A stretch of DNA of 64,000 nt. Origin: Entamoeba invadens IP1. Its lineage: Eukaryota > Evosea > Mastigamoebida > Endamoebidae. The position numbers and the translations under genes were made by a program. Where the stretch lies: assembly GCF_000330505.1 (NCBI RefSeq), contig NW_004443593.1, positions 35,566 to 99,565 on the forward strand, in the 5' to 3' direction. The notes under the pieces were generated by a model. It saw nothing but the letters and a program-made list of their open reading frames with translations, had not been told where the DNA came from and did no database searches. Shown here in pieces: positions 38,047-50,605 of this stretch; position 1 is the first letter of the stretch, and each line of letters opens with the position of its first letter.

Positions 38047-38292
38047 GACATTTCGCCAAATTCTTTCCAAAACTTTCTTTTTTGTATTTTATCAATAAAA
38101 TTTAAAAATATAAAACGAGAGTTAGTATTTGGTCATATATTTTCAAAAAATTACACATTTTTATTTTTTTTGTTCTGTCAGTTTTAACACTAACAATTTC
38201 AAACCAACTTATTTGACACTACATAAATTAAATTACCCAAAAATACAAAATTTAAAACAAGCTATTTCAAAACTAATTATTCAAACTAATAA
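38047..38292 (+). repeat. Mutator left terminal inverted repeat
   Basis: Matches the reverse complement of 41531-41776 almost base for base, ending at TTATTCAAACTAATAA. Open frames near 38132-38187 and 41636-41694 are the same repeat translated. Confidence 0.9.
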
Positions 38293-38576
38293 TCACAACC
38301 ATCATCATAAAGTATTTAAATATATAAAAATAATTAAATATTTATTGTTATTTACACTTAATTAAAATCATAACAATTTTAATTTACTCACTTTTTTATA
38401 TAATTATTATCACAAATAAAAACACATAAAAATCCATAATAATTATAAAAATTGAAACACAATTAAATTAAATAAATTACAATTTTATGTCACTTTTTAT
38501 TAAAATGAAATTGAATTGTTAATTATTTTTGTGACTTTAATTATGACTATAAATAATTTTTAATTATATTGTATTT

Positions 38577-40186
38577 ATGTGTAGTACGATGAGTATCAAT
38601 AGTCAAAGAGATAAACAGTTACCCATTGTTGATGGATATTTATTTCACCCAATAAATAAAAGGAGAATGAATTTTAGATGTTCTGTTAAAAGTTGTAAAG
38701 TCACTATAAACAAACAAAAAGATGGTACCTTTTTGTATGGCAGAAATAACGTTCATAAACACTAAAAACAAAATTTATTAAAAAAGAATTATATAAATTT
38801 TATAAGAAAAGATCTCAAAACAAATCAAGCTAAATCAACTCCAAGAAGAATTCTTATAAGAAAATATACTCGTAGTTCAATAGGTATGAAGTCTGAAACA
38901 TTGGAAAAATATGTTCAACGAAACTTACCAACAAAAAAAGAACCGAAAACATGTGAAGAAATTGATTTATCTGTAGGTGAATCAAAACTTATTTTTAAAA
39001 GTGGTGACTCAAACATCTTCATTTTTGGGGATACAGAACAATTAATGATGCTTGCTAGGTGCACATCTGTTATGATGGATGGTACTTTTCAAAGTTGTCC
39101 ACGTCAATTTTATCAATTATATACAATTCACTGCCAATTAAAAAATGGCCAAATATATCCCATTTTGCATTGTTTGATGAAGAAAAAAACCAAAATTATC
39201 TATAAACAACTTGTCACAGCAATTGAAAAATTAATAAAAGAACAGAATTGCAATGCAACTTGTTTCGAACGAGATATTGATGTAATAACCGATTTTGAAA
39301 ATTCTCTTATTTCTGTTCTAAAAGAATTTAAAAAAGTTAAACACCATGGTTGTATGTTTCACCAACGTCAAGCAATAAACAAGTATATAAATACGTTGGG
39401 GTTGAAAGAAAATATTGGAATGATGGAGATTTCAGATTTTCAATTAAGATGTTAGAAGATGTTTGTTACCTAAAACCTTGTGACATCGAATTTGCTGTAA
39501 ATTTCGTTGGTGCACTCTACGTCCACACAATTGATTTTAATAAGGGTTTTGAATATTTTAAAAGAGCGTGGGTGTATGGACAATATCCGATTGAACTTTG
39601 GTGTCAATATATGAGAGAGAAGAGAACCAACAATGACTGTGAAGTTTATCATTCAACACTTTCGAGATTATTAGCTTTATCCAAACCTTCATTTTGGAAG
39701 TTTGTTGAGACAATTGAAGGCATTATTGATGAAACCAAAAAGAATTATCACAAAGCTTTAAATGGATACTTTAAACCAACAAACAGAAAGCAAGATGAAG
39801 TAAACGAATTGTTGAAAATTTTGACTATCAACTATTATTGTGAAGAACTTAACTTGGAAGAATTTTTAAAAAAGACGATACAAGCAACTGACAAACTTAA
39901 TATGGAAGTATTTTTTGATTTTCCAGAAAACGAAGAAAAATCGGACAATGATGAAATGATGCTAGAAATACACGAAGAAGAAACGTGTCATCATATATCA
40001 GAAGAAATAACAGATCATTATTCGAGTTGTGTTCAAGGTGTTGCAATGGAAATTGAAGAACAAAATGATATATTTAAATGTGATAAACATATTACAACAA
40101 GTGTTAAAAAAAGAAAACGGCGTCTTTCTTTGATTCAAAAAATTGACAGAGAATTTAAAGATAATCGCAACTTAAATGAGTATTGA
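38577..40186 (+). pseudogene. Mutator-like (MULE) transposase pseudogene
   Basis: The N-terminus (38577-38765) has a FLYWCH-like zinc finger: C-x4-C in FRCSVKSCK, and HKH at the end. It is followed in the same frame by a TAA at 38763-38765, and coding sequence continues without a further stop to about 39420. The MULE core shows the first Asp in MMDGTFQSCPRQFYQLYTIH, the second in DVITDFENSLISVLKEF, then GCMFHQRQA and, after a frameshift near 39415, the Glu region in RTNNDCEVYHSTLSRL. The C-terminus is acidic, then basic (KKRKRRLSLIQK). Both a stop and a frameshift make it inactive as read, although the terminal repeats are well kept, so an active relative elsewhere may have mobilised it. Confidence 0.88.
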
Positions 40187-40489
40187 TATATGTTCGTGTT
40201 TATAATAACTGTTTAATATAATAACATTTAAATTGAAACATAATTAATATAGAATCTTAATATACAAACAAAATTATTTGTTTGTTTTTTATTGATTATT
40301 GAATAAATAAAAACAGTTTGAAGAGTTTTTTATATTGTAAAATTGTTTTTTGAACTTGCTTATTATCTGAAACCAACTAATAATTAAGATATAAAACAAT
40401 TTAGTATCTTGTATTTGAATCTAAAATTTATGTTTGATTAAAACGGGTATTTTTTTCAAGGAACAAACTTTTAATATTAAACAAACTTT

Positions 40490-40527
40490 CTATTCACACG
40501 TTTTTAACAAATAGGCATATTTGACTG
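40490..40527 (-). mobile_element. Solo CAGTC-type (Tigger) terminal repeat inside the Mutator
   Basis: Inward from 40527 the sequence reads CAGTCAAATATGCCTATTTG beside TA, resembling the Tigger ends at 36051, 37488, 43330 and 43726. No partner end was found within the Mutator element. Confidence 0.4.
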
Positions 40528-40659
40528 TAATTAATTATTAGAATATATATTGATAAATATAATATTTCATTAAACCGTTTAAAAGCTTTCTGAAGTTATT
40601 AATTGTTCAAAATAACACTATTGATCTCAAAACATTGAAGTTTCAATTTTAAAAATGAA

Positions 40660-40690
40660 TATCTTAAAATATTTACAATATTTTAAGATA
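40660..40690. terminator. Perfect 14-bp-stem hairpin downstream of the MULE gene
   Basis: TATCTTAAAATATT, loop TAC, then AATATTTTAAGATA. It lies about 470 bp past the MULE stop. It may affect transcript ends or be a palindrome remnant; no function is shown. Confidence 0.35.
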
Positions 40691-41120
40691 AGCAATAATA
40701 ATAATATTAAAAAAATATAAATCATGTTTTTAATTGATTTTTAAAATATAGCTTATAAAATGCAAATTGAATAAGTATCATATTACGTGATAATCAAACA
40801 TTAAATATAATATTCGTTTGATGCATTTAACCTTAACTTGTTTGTAAACAATATAATTGTATAATTTAAAAATTGTTAAATCATCTTTATACAAAAGTTG
40901 TTATTTAATTATTATTTAAATATCAAGTATTTAATGTGATAAACTTTTTTGAAAAAAACAGTTTAATTTATTAAATAAAATATTAAAATAAAATAAAAAT
41001 GATAATATTAACTTTGTTATATTCAAATATTATTCATAAGATTTTTTATGAACCGACTTTGATTTCAGTTTGAATATTAGTTTTTATAATTTAATTTGGT
41101 TTTACATTAAAAATTGTGAT

Positions 41121-41348
41121 AGAGTTTGTTGTAAAACGATGTCCCAGTCGCCAACGTTGTCCTTTTTATCAATTTAAACACAAATATTTGTTTAAAAACC
41201 CGGGAATAAGGTAAAAGTTGAAAAATTTGGGAAAAAACTGAAACGAAGTTTTTTATATTTCGAACATGATCCCGATATTATCCAATTTTCATTGACCAAA
41301 AAGTTCAGGACAACTTTGGCGACAAAACAAAGTTTTCCGACTAACTCT
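41121..41348. mobile_element. 228-bp inverted-repeat element (MITE family with 27594-27799)
   Basis: The left end reads AGAGTTTGTTGTAAAACGAT, with CGCCAACGTTGTCC further in. The right end inverted reads AGAGTTAGTCGGAAAACTTT, with CGCCAAAGTTGTCC further in. CCAACGTTGTCC is identical to the internal block of the element at 27594-27799. It lies inside the Mutator element, so it inserted after it or was carried by it. Confidence 0.6.
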
Positions 41349-41530
41349 TATTGATTTAATATTTTTATAAATATGATTAAAAATAGATATTAAATTAACT
41401 ATATTATTAATTGCAATTATGTGGATAATTAATATTTATATCCATATTTATCATTGTAACAATATAATTAATTTGTAATAAAAAAAATATTTTCTTTTTA
41501 AAGTCTTATATGTTCATTAAATGAAAATAT

Positions 41531-41776
41531 TTATTAGTTTGAATAATTAGTTTTGAAATAGCTTGTTTTAAATTTTGTATTTTTGGGTAATTTAATTTAT
41601 GTAGTGTCAAATAAGTTGGTTTGAAATTGTTAGTGTTAAAACTGACAGAACAAAAAAAATAAAAATGTGTAATTTTTTGAAAATATATGACCAAATACTA
41701 ACTCTCGTTTTATATTTTTAAATTTTATTGATAAAATACAAAAAAGAAAGTTTTGGAAAGAATTTGGCGAAATGTC
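41531..41776 (-). repeat. Mutator right terminal inverted repeat
   Basis: Inverted copy of 38047-38292. It reads into the Tigger transposase gene at its outer edge. Confidence 0.9.
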
Positions 41777-43035
41777 TTTAGGTAAAATGTCCCTTTCCCG
41801 ACACATCACACTTCTTTTTAAAAAATGTTCATTTACTGGTAATTTAGATTTGATAACATCGTAACTTGCTTCTGATAAAGATTCAACGAGCTGATTAATT
41901 GTTGTGATTTTCATCTCATTCATCAATGTTGTTATTGTTGATTCTCCAACTTCGTTAAAATTGTTTCGAGCAAATCTTTCTTTTTCTTTTTTTTTTCTTG
42001 AACTTTTTGTTGTTGAATTGAATTAAGATAATAAGTGATGAAATGTTTTTTGTAATGTTTTTTAAACGAAGCAATGATTCCCTGATCCAATGGTTGAGTT
42101 TTTGCTGTTGTGTTTGCAGGCAAGTTGATCAAATTGATATTGGTTAAAACAACAGTCACTTTATGGACGGGTGCATTATCAATTATCAAAACAATAAATC
42201 GACCAATTCTTCTTAAATCATCATCCCACAACTGCAAAAACTCATTCCAGATTAATACTGACATCCAGCTGCTACTATCTGTTTTATAAACAATGTTCAG
42301 TTGTTGAAATAATCTTTTTGATCCACCTCTTGGCATGTGAGCAGTATGTATTACAATTGGTGGTCTTTTATCACTTCCATCCATGTTACAACAGAACAAT
42401 AGAGTTATTCGCTCTTTTTGAATGTTTGTGGTTTTGAGAAATTTTCTTGTTGTCAGTGAACGCATTGGCAACTGTCTGTAAAATAAAACAGTTTCGTCTG
42501 CGTTATAAACGTCAGAAAATGAGTATCTTGAAAATATTTCTTTTATGTTATCAAGTTCTGTCGAGTAAAGAGTTAAATCTATAATGTCCTCGTGTCCAGA
42601 AGATATGTGGTATTTCAAGTTGTTCTTTTCTTTAAATCTTTTAACAAATGAAGGTATGTCTTTAATTGTAAATTCTTTGTTTTCGATGTATTTGGCAACT
42701 TCAATTTGGAGTACATAATCATCCAAATAGTTTCCCGCAAGAACTGAAGTGTTTACATATCGTTCCAAATGCAAAACAACTTCGGCATTGGGTGACGTTC
42801 TCTGTCGTTTCGTTTCTTTTATTTCACGTTTTTGATAATCCTGCAATTGATCCAAACTGAAGTTGTACGTGGGGTATAAAGTTGAGAATTCATCTCTCAC
42901 CTTACACCAAAAATTCTTCTTTTCGAGGCCACTATATTTCGAATAAAGTTTCTTTATTGTGGCATGTGCTTCTGGTGTGATATTTTGGTAAACCTTTCTG
43001 GGTTTTTTATCGTTAATAGACATTACAATATACAA
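41777..43035 (-). pseudogene. Pogo/Tigger transposase, N-terminal and catalytic part
   Basis: It starts MSINDKKPRKVYQN (43023 or 43035). The DNA-binding region is followed by the DDE_1 catalytic domain with YNADETVLFYR, VLIIDNAPVHK and LPANTTAKTQPLDQGIIASF, giving all three acidic residues of the DDD triad (30 residues between the last two). The main frame ends at 41932. A frameshift there leads to a second short frame (MNEMKITTINQLVESL) that runs into the Mutator repeat. The remaining C-terminus is at 37596-38046. The gene is broken by the insertion and by the frameshift. Confidence 0.88.
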
Positions 43036-43726
43036 GATAATATGTATCAGTTTAATATAAACATTTTTTACATAAATCTTTTCAGTAAAACGGCACTATT
43101 TTATATATGGTAATTTATGTCAATTTTTTGTTATATGATTGATAATAATTGGTAAAAGAAAATAATTTTATCATTTTTATTTCACTTATTATATAATCAA
43201 TATTTAAAAACCAAAAAATATTTTATAAACAACTAATATTTTTTAATGGAATGTTCCACAAAATTCTATAAAAACCGACAAATAGGCTCGTTTTTGTGTC
43301 GTAAAACCGACAAATAAACGCCTTTGACTGTAAACATGGAAAATAATAACAGGAAAAGTCGTTAAGTTTTCTTCACAAATAAAGTGATTTTTTTTTCAAC
43401 AAAAATACGATTTTAGGTTAAAATTTAGTATTAATTTGTAGTAAATTAAATTATTTTACGATTAATTACGTTTCCTTGTATTACCCATAGTTGTAAAAAG
43501 TTTAAAGAGTTTTTTGCATTATTTCTTTCTAATATACACTCAAAATGAATAAGATATAAATATTTACATTTTTTAAAAATTTTTGGTACTGGAAAGGTTA
43601 ATTCAACAAAAATAACATATTCAAGAGCAAATTATTTAATTGTCGTAAACCCAAATGATTGGTTAGTTGTGCGACAAACAATCAATTTCGACATTTATAA
43701 TTACGACAAATAGACGCCTTTGACTG

Positions 43727-44174
43727 TAATCTGAAACACCATTTTATAATTATTTAAAACATAAAAAATTATAATTAAATAATACTAAAGTTTATTCATA
43801 TTAAATTGTATTTAAAAACAATAATTTGTTATTTTTAAGTTTTATATGACACTTAAATTGATTAAAAATTGAATCTGGGTGTTAATAAAACATGTTCAAT
43901 GTATTATATTTCAAATGAATGTATTTTAATAAAATATTTGGTTTATACAGTACTATTTACTTGAGAACCAAATATTAAAAATATAGGTTTGGGAAAACTG
44001 GCAACAATATTCGATAAGTTTAATAACAATTCTAAGTTTTAATCAATATACAAAACGTAAATAAAATTAGATTTGTGCTTTTTTAAATTTATTTTAACAA
44101 CTTTTTCCAAAATGTGTTTGGTTTCATTGTTTATGTTAACTTTAGTTTTAAGCTTTTCAAAAACGTTTTTTATT
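43727..44174. other. A+T-rich intergenic stretch
   Basis: No gene seen between the nested elements and the MULE fragment. Confidence 0.5.
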
Positions 44175-44651
44175 TTACTTTTTTTTTATAAAAGAATCAA
44201 TATCACATTCGGGAAATGTATGCATTTTAAAGCACCAAAAAACAGAGACTTTTTTAAGAAACTCAAGTTGATCCATTCCATTTATCAATTCAGTTGTCAG
44301 TTGTTTTATTGTAACGTTTTTCAATTCAATAACACGCTTTTTTGTTAATTGCAAATTTGTTTTCAACGATAAATAATAAATGTCAACACGTTTTTTATAT
44401 TCCTTTAAATAGTCAACAAATTTGTGTATATTTAGTGTTTTTGTTAATACTAACCCATTTAAAGAACTGTGAAAACTTTCTGCGTTATTGTTTGTGCGTT
44501 CTTCAATGCCTAATAAACACCAATTGTCAACTTTGAAAACGCCATCTTCGTAATATTTTTCAAAGTGTCTAAAAATAATACAAAAATTTGCGTCATCTTT
44601 ATAAATCTCTTTTGATTCATCAATTGTTGTGTATATCATACTCACTGACAT
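44175..44651 (-). pseudogene. MULE transposase, C-terminal fragment
   Basis: NWCLLGIEERTNNNAESFHS followed by SLNGLVLTKTLNIHKFVDYL matches the pattern of the MULE at 38577-40186 around its third catalytic region (LWCQYMREKRTNNDCEVYHS). It has the Glu but lacks the first two Asp motifs, so it is a 3' fragment. Upstream on the minus strand (to about 45450) only poor, Lys-rich frames occur, possibly decayed remains of the N-terminal part. No terminal repeats matching the other Mutator were found around it. Confidence 0.75.
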
Positions 44652-45649
44652 AAATGGTTAAGAAATATTTTTTTATTGCACTTTTGAACTCATCTCCATT
44701 CTAATAACAGTGTTTGAATCCACAAAAAGAAACTTTCCGAAATATATTCTGGCAATAATGAAAGTGACAACACTTTACTTTGACTAGTTTAAGAAACAAA
44801 TTCTTTTTAAAACACAATTCAAAATCCCACATAACAACCATTTCTCTGTTTGAAAAACATTACCAAAAACAATTTTAAAAGATTCTAAAAAGTTATTATA
44901 CATTTTTTAATATTTTTGAGACACCCAAAAACAATTGGGTAACATTCACCACTTACAAAACCTTTTATGGTATATAATTTATAAATAGGGCCATTTTGTT
45001 ATTGTTTTTTAATTGGTTCTAACTTTAATTAAAAACACTAAAATGATCCAAATGTGTCATCAAAAAACAAAACTAGAAAGTAATTTTAACAACTCAACAT
45101 AATCTTGTTTACCAAATATTGTTATATCATAATCTTGATACAATACTATTACTTTTTTATATTTCGGAAATTTCTATGTCTTGTGTTTGGTTACTGAGTA
45201 TGGCTGTTTTTTCCTTTTTGATTTTTTTTACTGAACGAAATTTATATAGTTGTTCCTTGAATGTATTGCTTTACCACTGTTTGTTTTGTTGTCTTGTTTT
45301 GGAATCTTTTTTTGACCGCTATTTTTAAACGGATTCGAAACAAATTATTCAAACAATCAACATAATCATATGTGTGAATTACATCATTTAAAATGTATTT
45401 GTAATTGATAGTTTTCAATTTTAACTTGTTCAATTCCAATTTTACAGCCTTTGTGAAAACATTTAAATTTTATTCGTTCTTTTTGGATTAGAATTTGCAG
45501 CAATTTATGTAAGGCATCTCAATACGTTTTTGACTTATGTAATTTATTCCATTTGTTAATTTTTCAGTTTATCGTTATTATTTAAAAAAAAGTAATGAAA
45601 ATACATTGAATTGTTATTGAATTTATACTGAATATTATGGCCAGTTTTC
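44652..45649. other. A+T-rich stretch, possibly decayed MULE sequence
   Basis: Short frames such as 45242-45439 (-) have mixed coding character but no motif. No confident gene. Confidence 0.4.
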
Positions 45650-47804
45650 ACTGATGCTAATTATATGTCTCCATTTCCCATGAATATTATTATTCATTTT
45701 AATTTTCGTTGTGTATATCGAGGGTTTATATTAAATTTGATTTTGTATTTGCCAAGTGAAGATTTTGCGTTTGGCGAAAAAGAACCTTTAGATAAGATGA
45801 AATTGTATTTTAAAATTATTATACTTAATGTGGATGAATTCTCAATGTTTAACATGTGGAATATCCCAATTTCTGTTAATCATTTTGGGGAGATGTGTTA
45901 TGTAAAAGAAAACGAGATTAAATAATTTTTGAAATATGTTGAATTGACCGACAAAAAGTTGAGTGCGTTGACCGTTGAAAAGAGTTCTACTAATGATTTG
46001 GATACTTCTGGAATTGACACCAAAATACTTGTAATCAACAATGAAGAAAATAAAAAATTCAATTTAAAAATATCAAATAAATTATAATATTTAGAAACGG
46101 ATTTTCCATATGAAATTTCAGTGTATTGTGATGATAGCGGGACCGTCGAAATCACTAAACATGGTGAAATAAAATTTCTTCAACAAATTCCATTTATCGA
46201 CTTTTTTGGTTTAATAAAGTTTTACAATTCAATGATGTGTGAACAGTGTTATACTCGATGGGTTAGAAAGCATCCAAAAGATGCAGTGGATATTCTTAAA
46301 TTCCATAAAATGAATCCAGAATAACAGAATGAATAACGAATTTTTGTGAATTTAGTGAAAGAGTAAGAAATCCTTGATTTTGACACGAAGTCGAATATTT
46401 ACAAAAAAAAGAATGTTATAACAGAGACTCTTCAACAAATCACAAATGAGATGAAATTGAAAAATTTGTCGTATTGTGAAATCAATACAACTAGTTTTGA
46501 TTGTTTGAATTTGCCGACCTCCCTCACAGAACTGAAAATGAAAGATCTTTCAGAATCGACTTTTGAGTTAGATGATATCAACATTATTACATTGAAGTTG
46601 TATGAATGTCGTAATATCAAAATCTACTTGAACACAACACTCAAGAATTTGTATGTAGAAAATGGATATGGTGGAGACTTTGAGTGTCGAAAAGGAGTGA
46701 TTTATCTCACTTCATTTGACTCGTTTAATTCTGGTAGATTTAATTCTAAAAACATAGTTGTCGACTATTTAATTCCATATAAAGAGACTGTCGAACAAGG
46801 TCCAGCATGGGCAGATAGTGTTGTGTATTCATTCAATTATATGAAGGGAATGTACTTTGTGAAACAAGGGTTTAGTTCCTCAGAAGTTACTTGGTCCAAT
46901 CCGGACCCGACTGGCAAGCCAACATATCCACCAAATAAATATATATTGAACGAGCGTGTTACAAATGTAATGTTAGTTATGTGTGGTTCAAAGCTGTCAA
47001 AGAAATCGGCGACTTTTGTTTTGCAGAAAGTGTGTTTCGAGAGAAACGCATCGAAATTCCAGAACAAATGACAACTTTTGGAATTGGCGCGTTTTATAAA
47101 GCTGCAAATTTGGAATCAGTGAAACTGCCAAAGGGTTTTAAGAAATTGCCATAAAAGGCGTTTTATGGAGCAAAGGATTTAACTGAAATTACTTCGCCCG
47201 AGAGTCAAATAGAAATAGACGACTACACTCTTTTTGGGTGTAAAAAGCTGGAAATATACCCCAAATTTATACCAACAAAAACAGCAACCTTTGCGATGGT
47301 TATTTAGCCAAATTCTGTCACTTAAAAAGCATCGAAGTAAGAAGTTGTGTAACAGAAATTAAACGTTCAAATTATGCCAATTGCAATGAACGCACGGAAA
47401 TTAAATTACCGAACACCGTGACGTATATTGCAGATTACGCGTTTGTTGGGTGCACTAACTTAAAGAATATTGTTTTTAATGAAAAAGTTGTCTTTGGGAA
47501 ACACTTGGTATTTACTAATATGTCAAATTTGAGTCAAATTGTGATACCAAATACACTCACAAAAATCAGAAATTTTATGTTTAAAAACTGTCGATCACTG
47601 ACAGGTGTTAAACTACCAAATTCAATTAAAAGTCTTGGAGATATGGCCTTTCAAAATTGTTGTGCAATAAAGGAACTTGTTATGCCAACAACTGTGACTG
47701 AAATTGGTGCTTTGTGTTTTGACAGATGCACTTCACTCAGTTCATTGTGTTGTTCACCTTTTCTCTTTTCAACTAAATACGCTTTAATTGAAAAACAAGT
47801 GTAA
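45650..47804 (+). pseudogene. BspA-like leucine-rich-repeat protein pseudogene
   Basis: A string of short frames reads as one protein. The N-terminal part (45665-46320) is interrupted by stops near 45922 and 46085. The middle (46451-47071) has a leucine-rich pattern (NLPTSLTELKMKDLSE). The end has BspA/LRR_5 repeats: IADYAFVGCTNLKNIVF, IRNFMFKNCRSLTGVKLP and LGDMAFQNCCAIKELVMP. Between 47071 and 47418 the repeats continue across a frameshift and several stops (FGIGAFYKAANLESVKLP). At least six lesions make it clearly dead. In Entamoeba this family forms a large set of surface or cytosolic proteins; repeat number is presumed to vary by recombination. The last repeats are the best preserved. 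Confidence 0.85.
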
Positions 47805-47848
47805 TAAAATTGAATATAATTGAAACAAGTTAAAACTATTATTTATAA

Positions 47849-47984
47849 TATAATATTATATTATATTATATTATATTATATTATATTATATTATATTATA
47901 TTATATTATATTATATTATATTATATTATATTATATTATATTATATTATATTATATTATATTATATTATATTATATTATATTAT
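47849..47984. repeat. (TTATA)n microsatellite
   Basis: About 136 bp of perfect pentanucleotide TTATA units, roughly 27 copies, directly downstream of the leucine-rich-repeat pseudogene. The array length is likely to vary between copies or assemblies. Confidence 0.97.
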
Positions 47985-48512
47985 TAGTATAATTAATTTT
48001 TTGTTAACATTACAAATAAAATTAAATAATTTTAATTTTACTAAATCTAAAAACTATTTTAAAAAATTGATTGAAAACCTCAGGGTTTAAAGTGAATAAT
48101 TTCATATATCTATAAAACTAATTTATCATTTTAATGGTTATTAATAAAAAAATTATAATACAAAATACAATACAAATCACCACCTCAAACAGAAAAAGCT
48201 TCCATAAAGCATAGTCGGCCTTTATGGTAAACAATGTTATACATTTTATTATATTATTATTAAATATATCTATAAAATCAAGTAAAAACAATTAGAAAGT
48301 TAAAAACATTTTATTTATTTTTGTAACAATATTTTTTAAATATTTTGTAAAAAAACATTTTTATCTAAATTAAATATTTTTGTTTTAAAAATTCTGTATA
48401 ATTGAGGTTTATTAATTATAAAACAAACCAAATTATTTTATTAGTATAATTATTATAATTAAACAGATTTTAATATTATTAAGTTGTCATAACAACTCAA
48501 ATTACAAACCAC
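47985..48512. other. A+T-rich intergenic stretch
   Basis: No gene seen; presumably the promoter region of the gene at 48513. Confidence 0.55.
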
Positions 48513-49810
48513 ATGACAGTAAGGCTTGAATCAGTTTTTTTAAAGAATGTGTTGTTTTATCTTTCAACCCTAGACGATGTCCAGTCTTTAGAATGTGTAT
48601 GTAAAAAATGCCAAATAGCAATTATTTCTGTATATATCAACCCATATCGCCTTTCCGAGTTATACCCTTTCAATCGAATCATAAAGTCTTTCCAAAGATT
48701 GAAACGTTTTATTTAACATATTGTAGTGATAACATAAAGAAGACGGACGTGAAAGATATTCCACTGATGGAAATCGGGAAATTGACACGCGACAACCCAC
48801 ACAAATATTTAGAACAGACTTGGTTTGCCGAGAAAGTGTCCAAGATGATAGTCACTCAAACGACTTACAAATACGTTTTTAAGAAGATTTCTATCTACAA
48901 GAACCTTCAAATAGTGAGTCTTGATTGCATACTCACTTCCGAACATATCGACGCTCTATGTGAACTTCCGTTACTTAAGAAAGTGTATGTACAAGGACAA
49001 TATTGTTCATTAGAAAAATGGATAGAAAAGGCACTCCAATTTAATAAGATCAAATTCGTTTTTCTTTCTTTAGATTATTGTTTTGGAGACATCGAGAAAA
49101 TTTTGTGTGGTAAAAATATCCCACAAAATATGACATTTTTTGACAATGATTTAGACTCAAAATACTTTATGAACACATCTCCAGTGTGTATAGATGTGAT
49201 TGTAAACAAAGAGAAAAGAACATATTCATTGCAATCGCAGTGGCTCACATCAAATAAAACAATGATTGAGGGCGTCGACAAAATCTCCAAATTGGTTGTT
49301 GAAAAACAAGTGCAAGAAGCAAAATTTGTGCAGAATTCACGATCACTCATAAAAATTCCATACGATTTTTCGATGTTTGAGACTTTGACAAAACTCACAG
49401 TTCAATACTCATATGGCGGACTTGTATTGCCAAAATTCTGTGTCGACTTAAGCCTGTTAAATTGTCATTGTGATGTCAAACTGGGTGAAGCAAAATTGAT
49501 GCATTTGATGTTAAAACAAAGTGTACCGACTATGACTGTTGATGTCGATCAAATTAAAACGTTTTTATCAGAAAATTCATCGACTGAAAAATGCACATTT
49601 AGGTTCGATGGAAAAAAGACTGAAGGCTTCAAAATAAGTCCAATACTCGACGCTTTCGAGGTCAATTGCAATCGTGGTGCACAGGCTAAATGCATTTCTT
49701 GTGTGCGTTTACTGTTTGAAGATAGTTATATAACAAAAGGAGGAAAGTTGGAAAAAGAAAATGGGGTTATACAGTTTAAAGATAGAAAAAGTAAGTCGTA
49801 TTTTAAATGA
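48513..49810 (+). pseudogene. Entamoeba leucine-rich-repeat-family protein with F-box-like N-terminus, one frameshift
   Basis: It starts at 48513 with LESVFLKNVLFYLSTLDDVQ and CVCKKCQIAIISVYINPYRL, the short helical N-terminal module common to Entamoeba leucine-rich-repeat proteins and reminiscent of an F-box. A one-base frameshift near 48685 (at ATAAAGTCTTTCC) separates it from the long second frame (to 49810), which has weak leucine-rich units (ISIYKNLQIVSLDCIL, LPLLKKVYVQ). There are no BspA-type repeats. With a single lesion over about 430 codons, this may be a functional gene with a sequencing error. Role unknown; likely an adaptor or scaffold. Confidence 0.65.
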
Positions 49811-50605
49811 TAATGATTATTGTTTGTTTTACAAGATTTCCTTTTTATAACGAATATATTTCTGTTTTATAATAATAGAGTTGTACTTTTTTATATTACA
49901 ATTTAATGTAACTTAAAATTATTACATATTAATACCTATTTATTTTTAATTTAAATTATTATTATCTCAAAACAAAGAGCTGTTACATAAACATTGTCTC
50001 GTTTTAAAGACAATAATCATATTGTGTTTACAATAATAGATGATTGGTATATAACAGCGTTGAATTGTTTTATTTCAAAATGTTTATTAATTATTATACC
50101 AAAATAAAAAATAACTTAAAATAAAGTTTTTTGTTTTTATTTTTTTAATAAATAAAGATTAAATACATTGTTGTAACCAACAAATAAAAGTTTGATAATT
50201 ATGATGATTTGTTTGTGAATAAGTTGAGTCATATTAAAATATCATAAACCATTGTTTCCAATAAATAATATAATGAATTAAAAAAAATATTAAAATGTGT
50301 AATCAACACATTTGAATTATTTTAATGATTTATAACAAATATTTGTAACATAATTAAAATAATATATGATCTAAACATATTTTTGATTATTTATATATTA
50401 ATAGAACATACAATGTTGATGTGATTAATTCATGCGAATGGTTATATTTGCGAATTCTTATAATTTGCTTGAATTTTACAAAACATTATAATCAAATTAA
50501 TAATTTTATTTGATTTATTAAAAATAATCAAAACATATTAAAATTTAACACATTTGAATATTAAAATATTCATAAAATAATAATGTTGTTAATGAATTAT
50601 TAAAT

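Larger units (their letters stand above)
38047..41776 (+). mobile_element. Mutator-type element with 246-bp terminal inverted repeats
   Basis: 38047-38292 and 41531-41776 are nearly identical inverted repeats that begin GACATTTCGCCAAATTCTTT. The element is 3,730 bp, carries a MULE transposase gene on the plus strand, and splits the Tigger transposase gene. A 9-bp target duplication, expected for Mutator, is only partly visible (TTAGG on both sides). The close match of the two repeats suggests fairly recent insertion. A MITE, a hairpin and a solo CAGTC-type end lie in its 3' half. Confidence 0.88.
37488..43330 (-). mobile_element. Pogo/Tigger transposon interrupted by a Mutator element
   Basis: The ends CAGTCAAAGGCTCTAATTTG (37488 on) and, inverted, CAGTCAAAGGCGTTTATTTG (from 43330) are flanked by TA on both sides. 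Each has a second CTATTTGTCGGTTT block inside. The element carries one minus-strand transposase gene, cut in two by the insertion at 38047-41776. Without the insert it would be about 2.1 kb, a normal Tigger size. Confidence 0.8.
36051..43726. mobile_element. Outer pogo/Tigger-type element, old, split by a nested insertion
   Basis: The left end TA-CAGTCAAAAAAGTCTATTTG (36049 on) and the right end (43726 inward, CAGTCAAAGGCGTCTATTTG) are inverted matches, each beside TA. The right arm (43333-43726) also has an ACTAACCAATCA block shared with the inner Tigger's left arm. Taken together, 36051-37487 plus 43331-43726 look like a non-coding or decayed relative into which the complete Tigger (37488-43330) inserted. 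A 100-N gap lies in the left arm. Confidence 0.5.

Noticed and set aside
47849..47984. Regular repeat array resembling a CRISPR
   Set aside because: Five-base TTATA units without spacers; a simple microsatellite.
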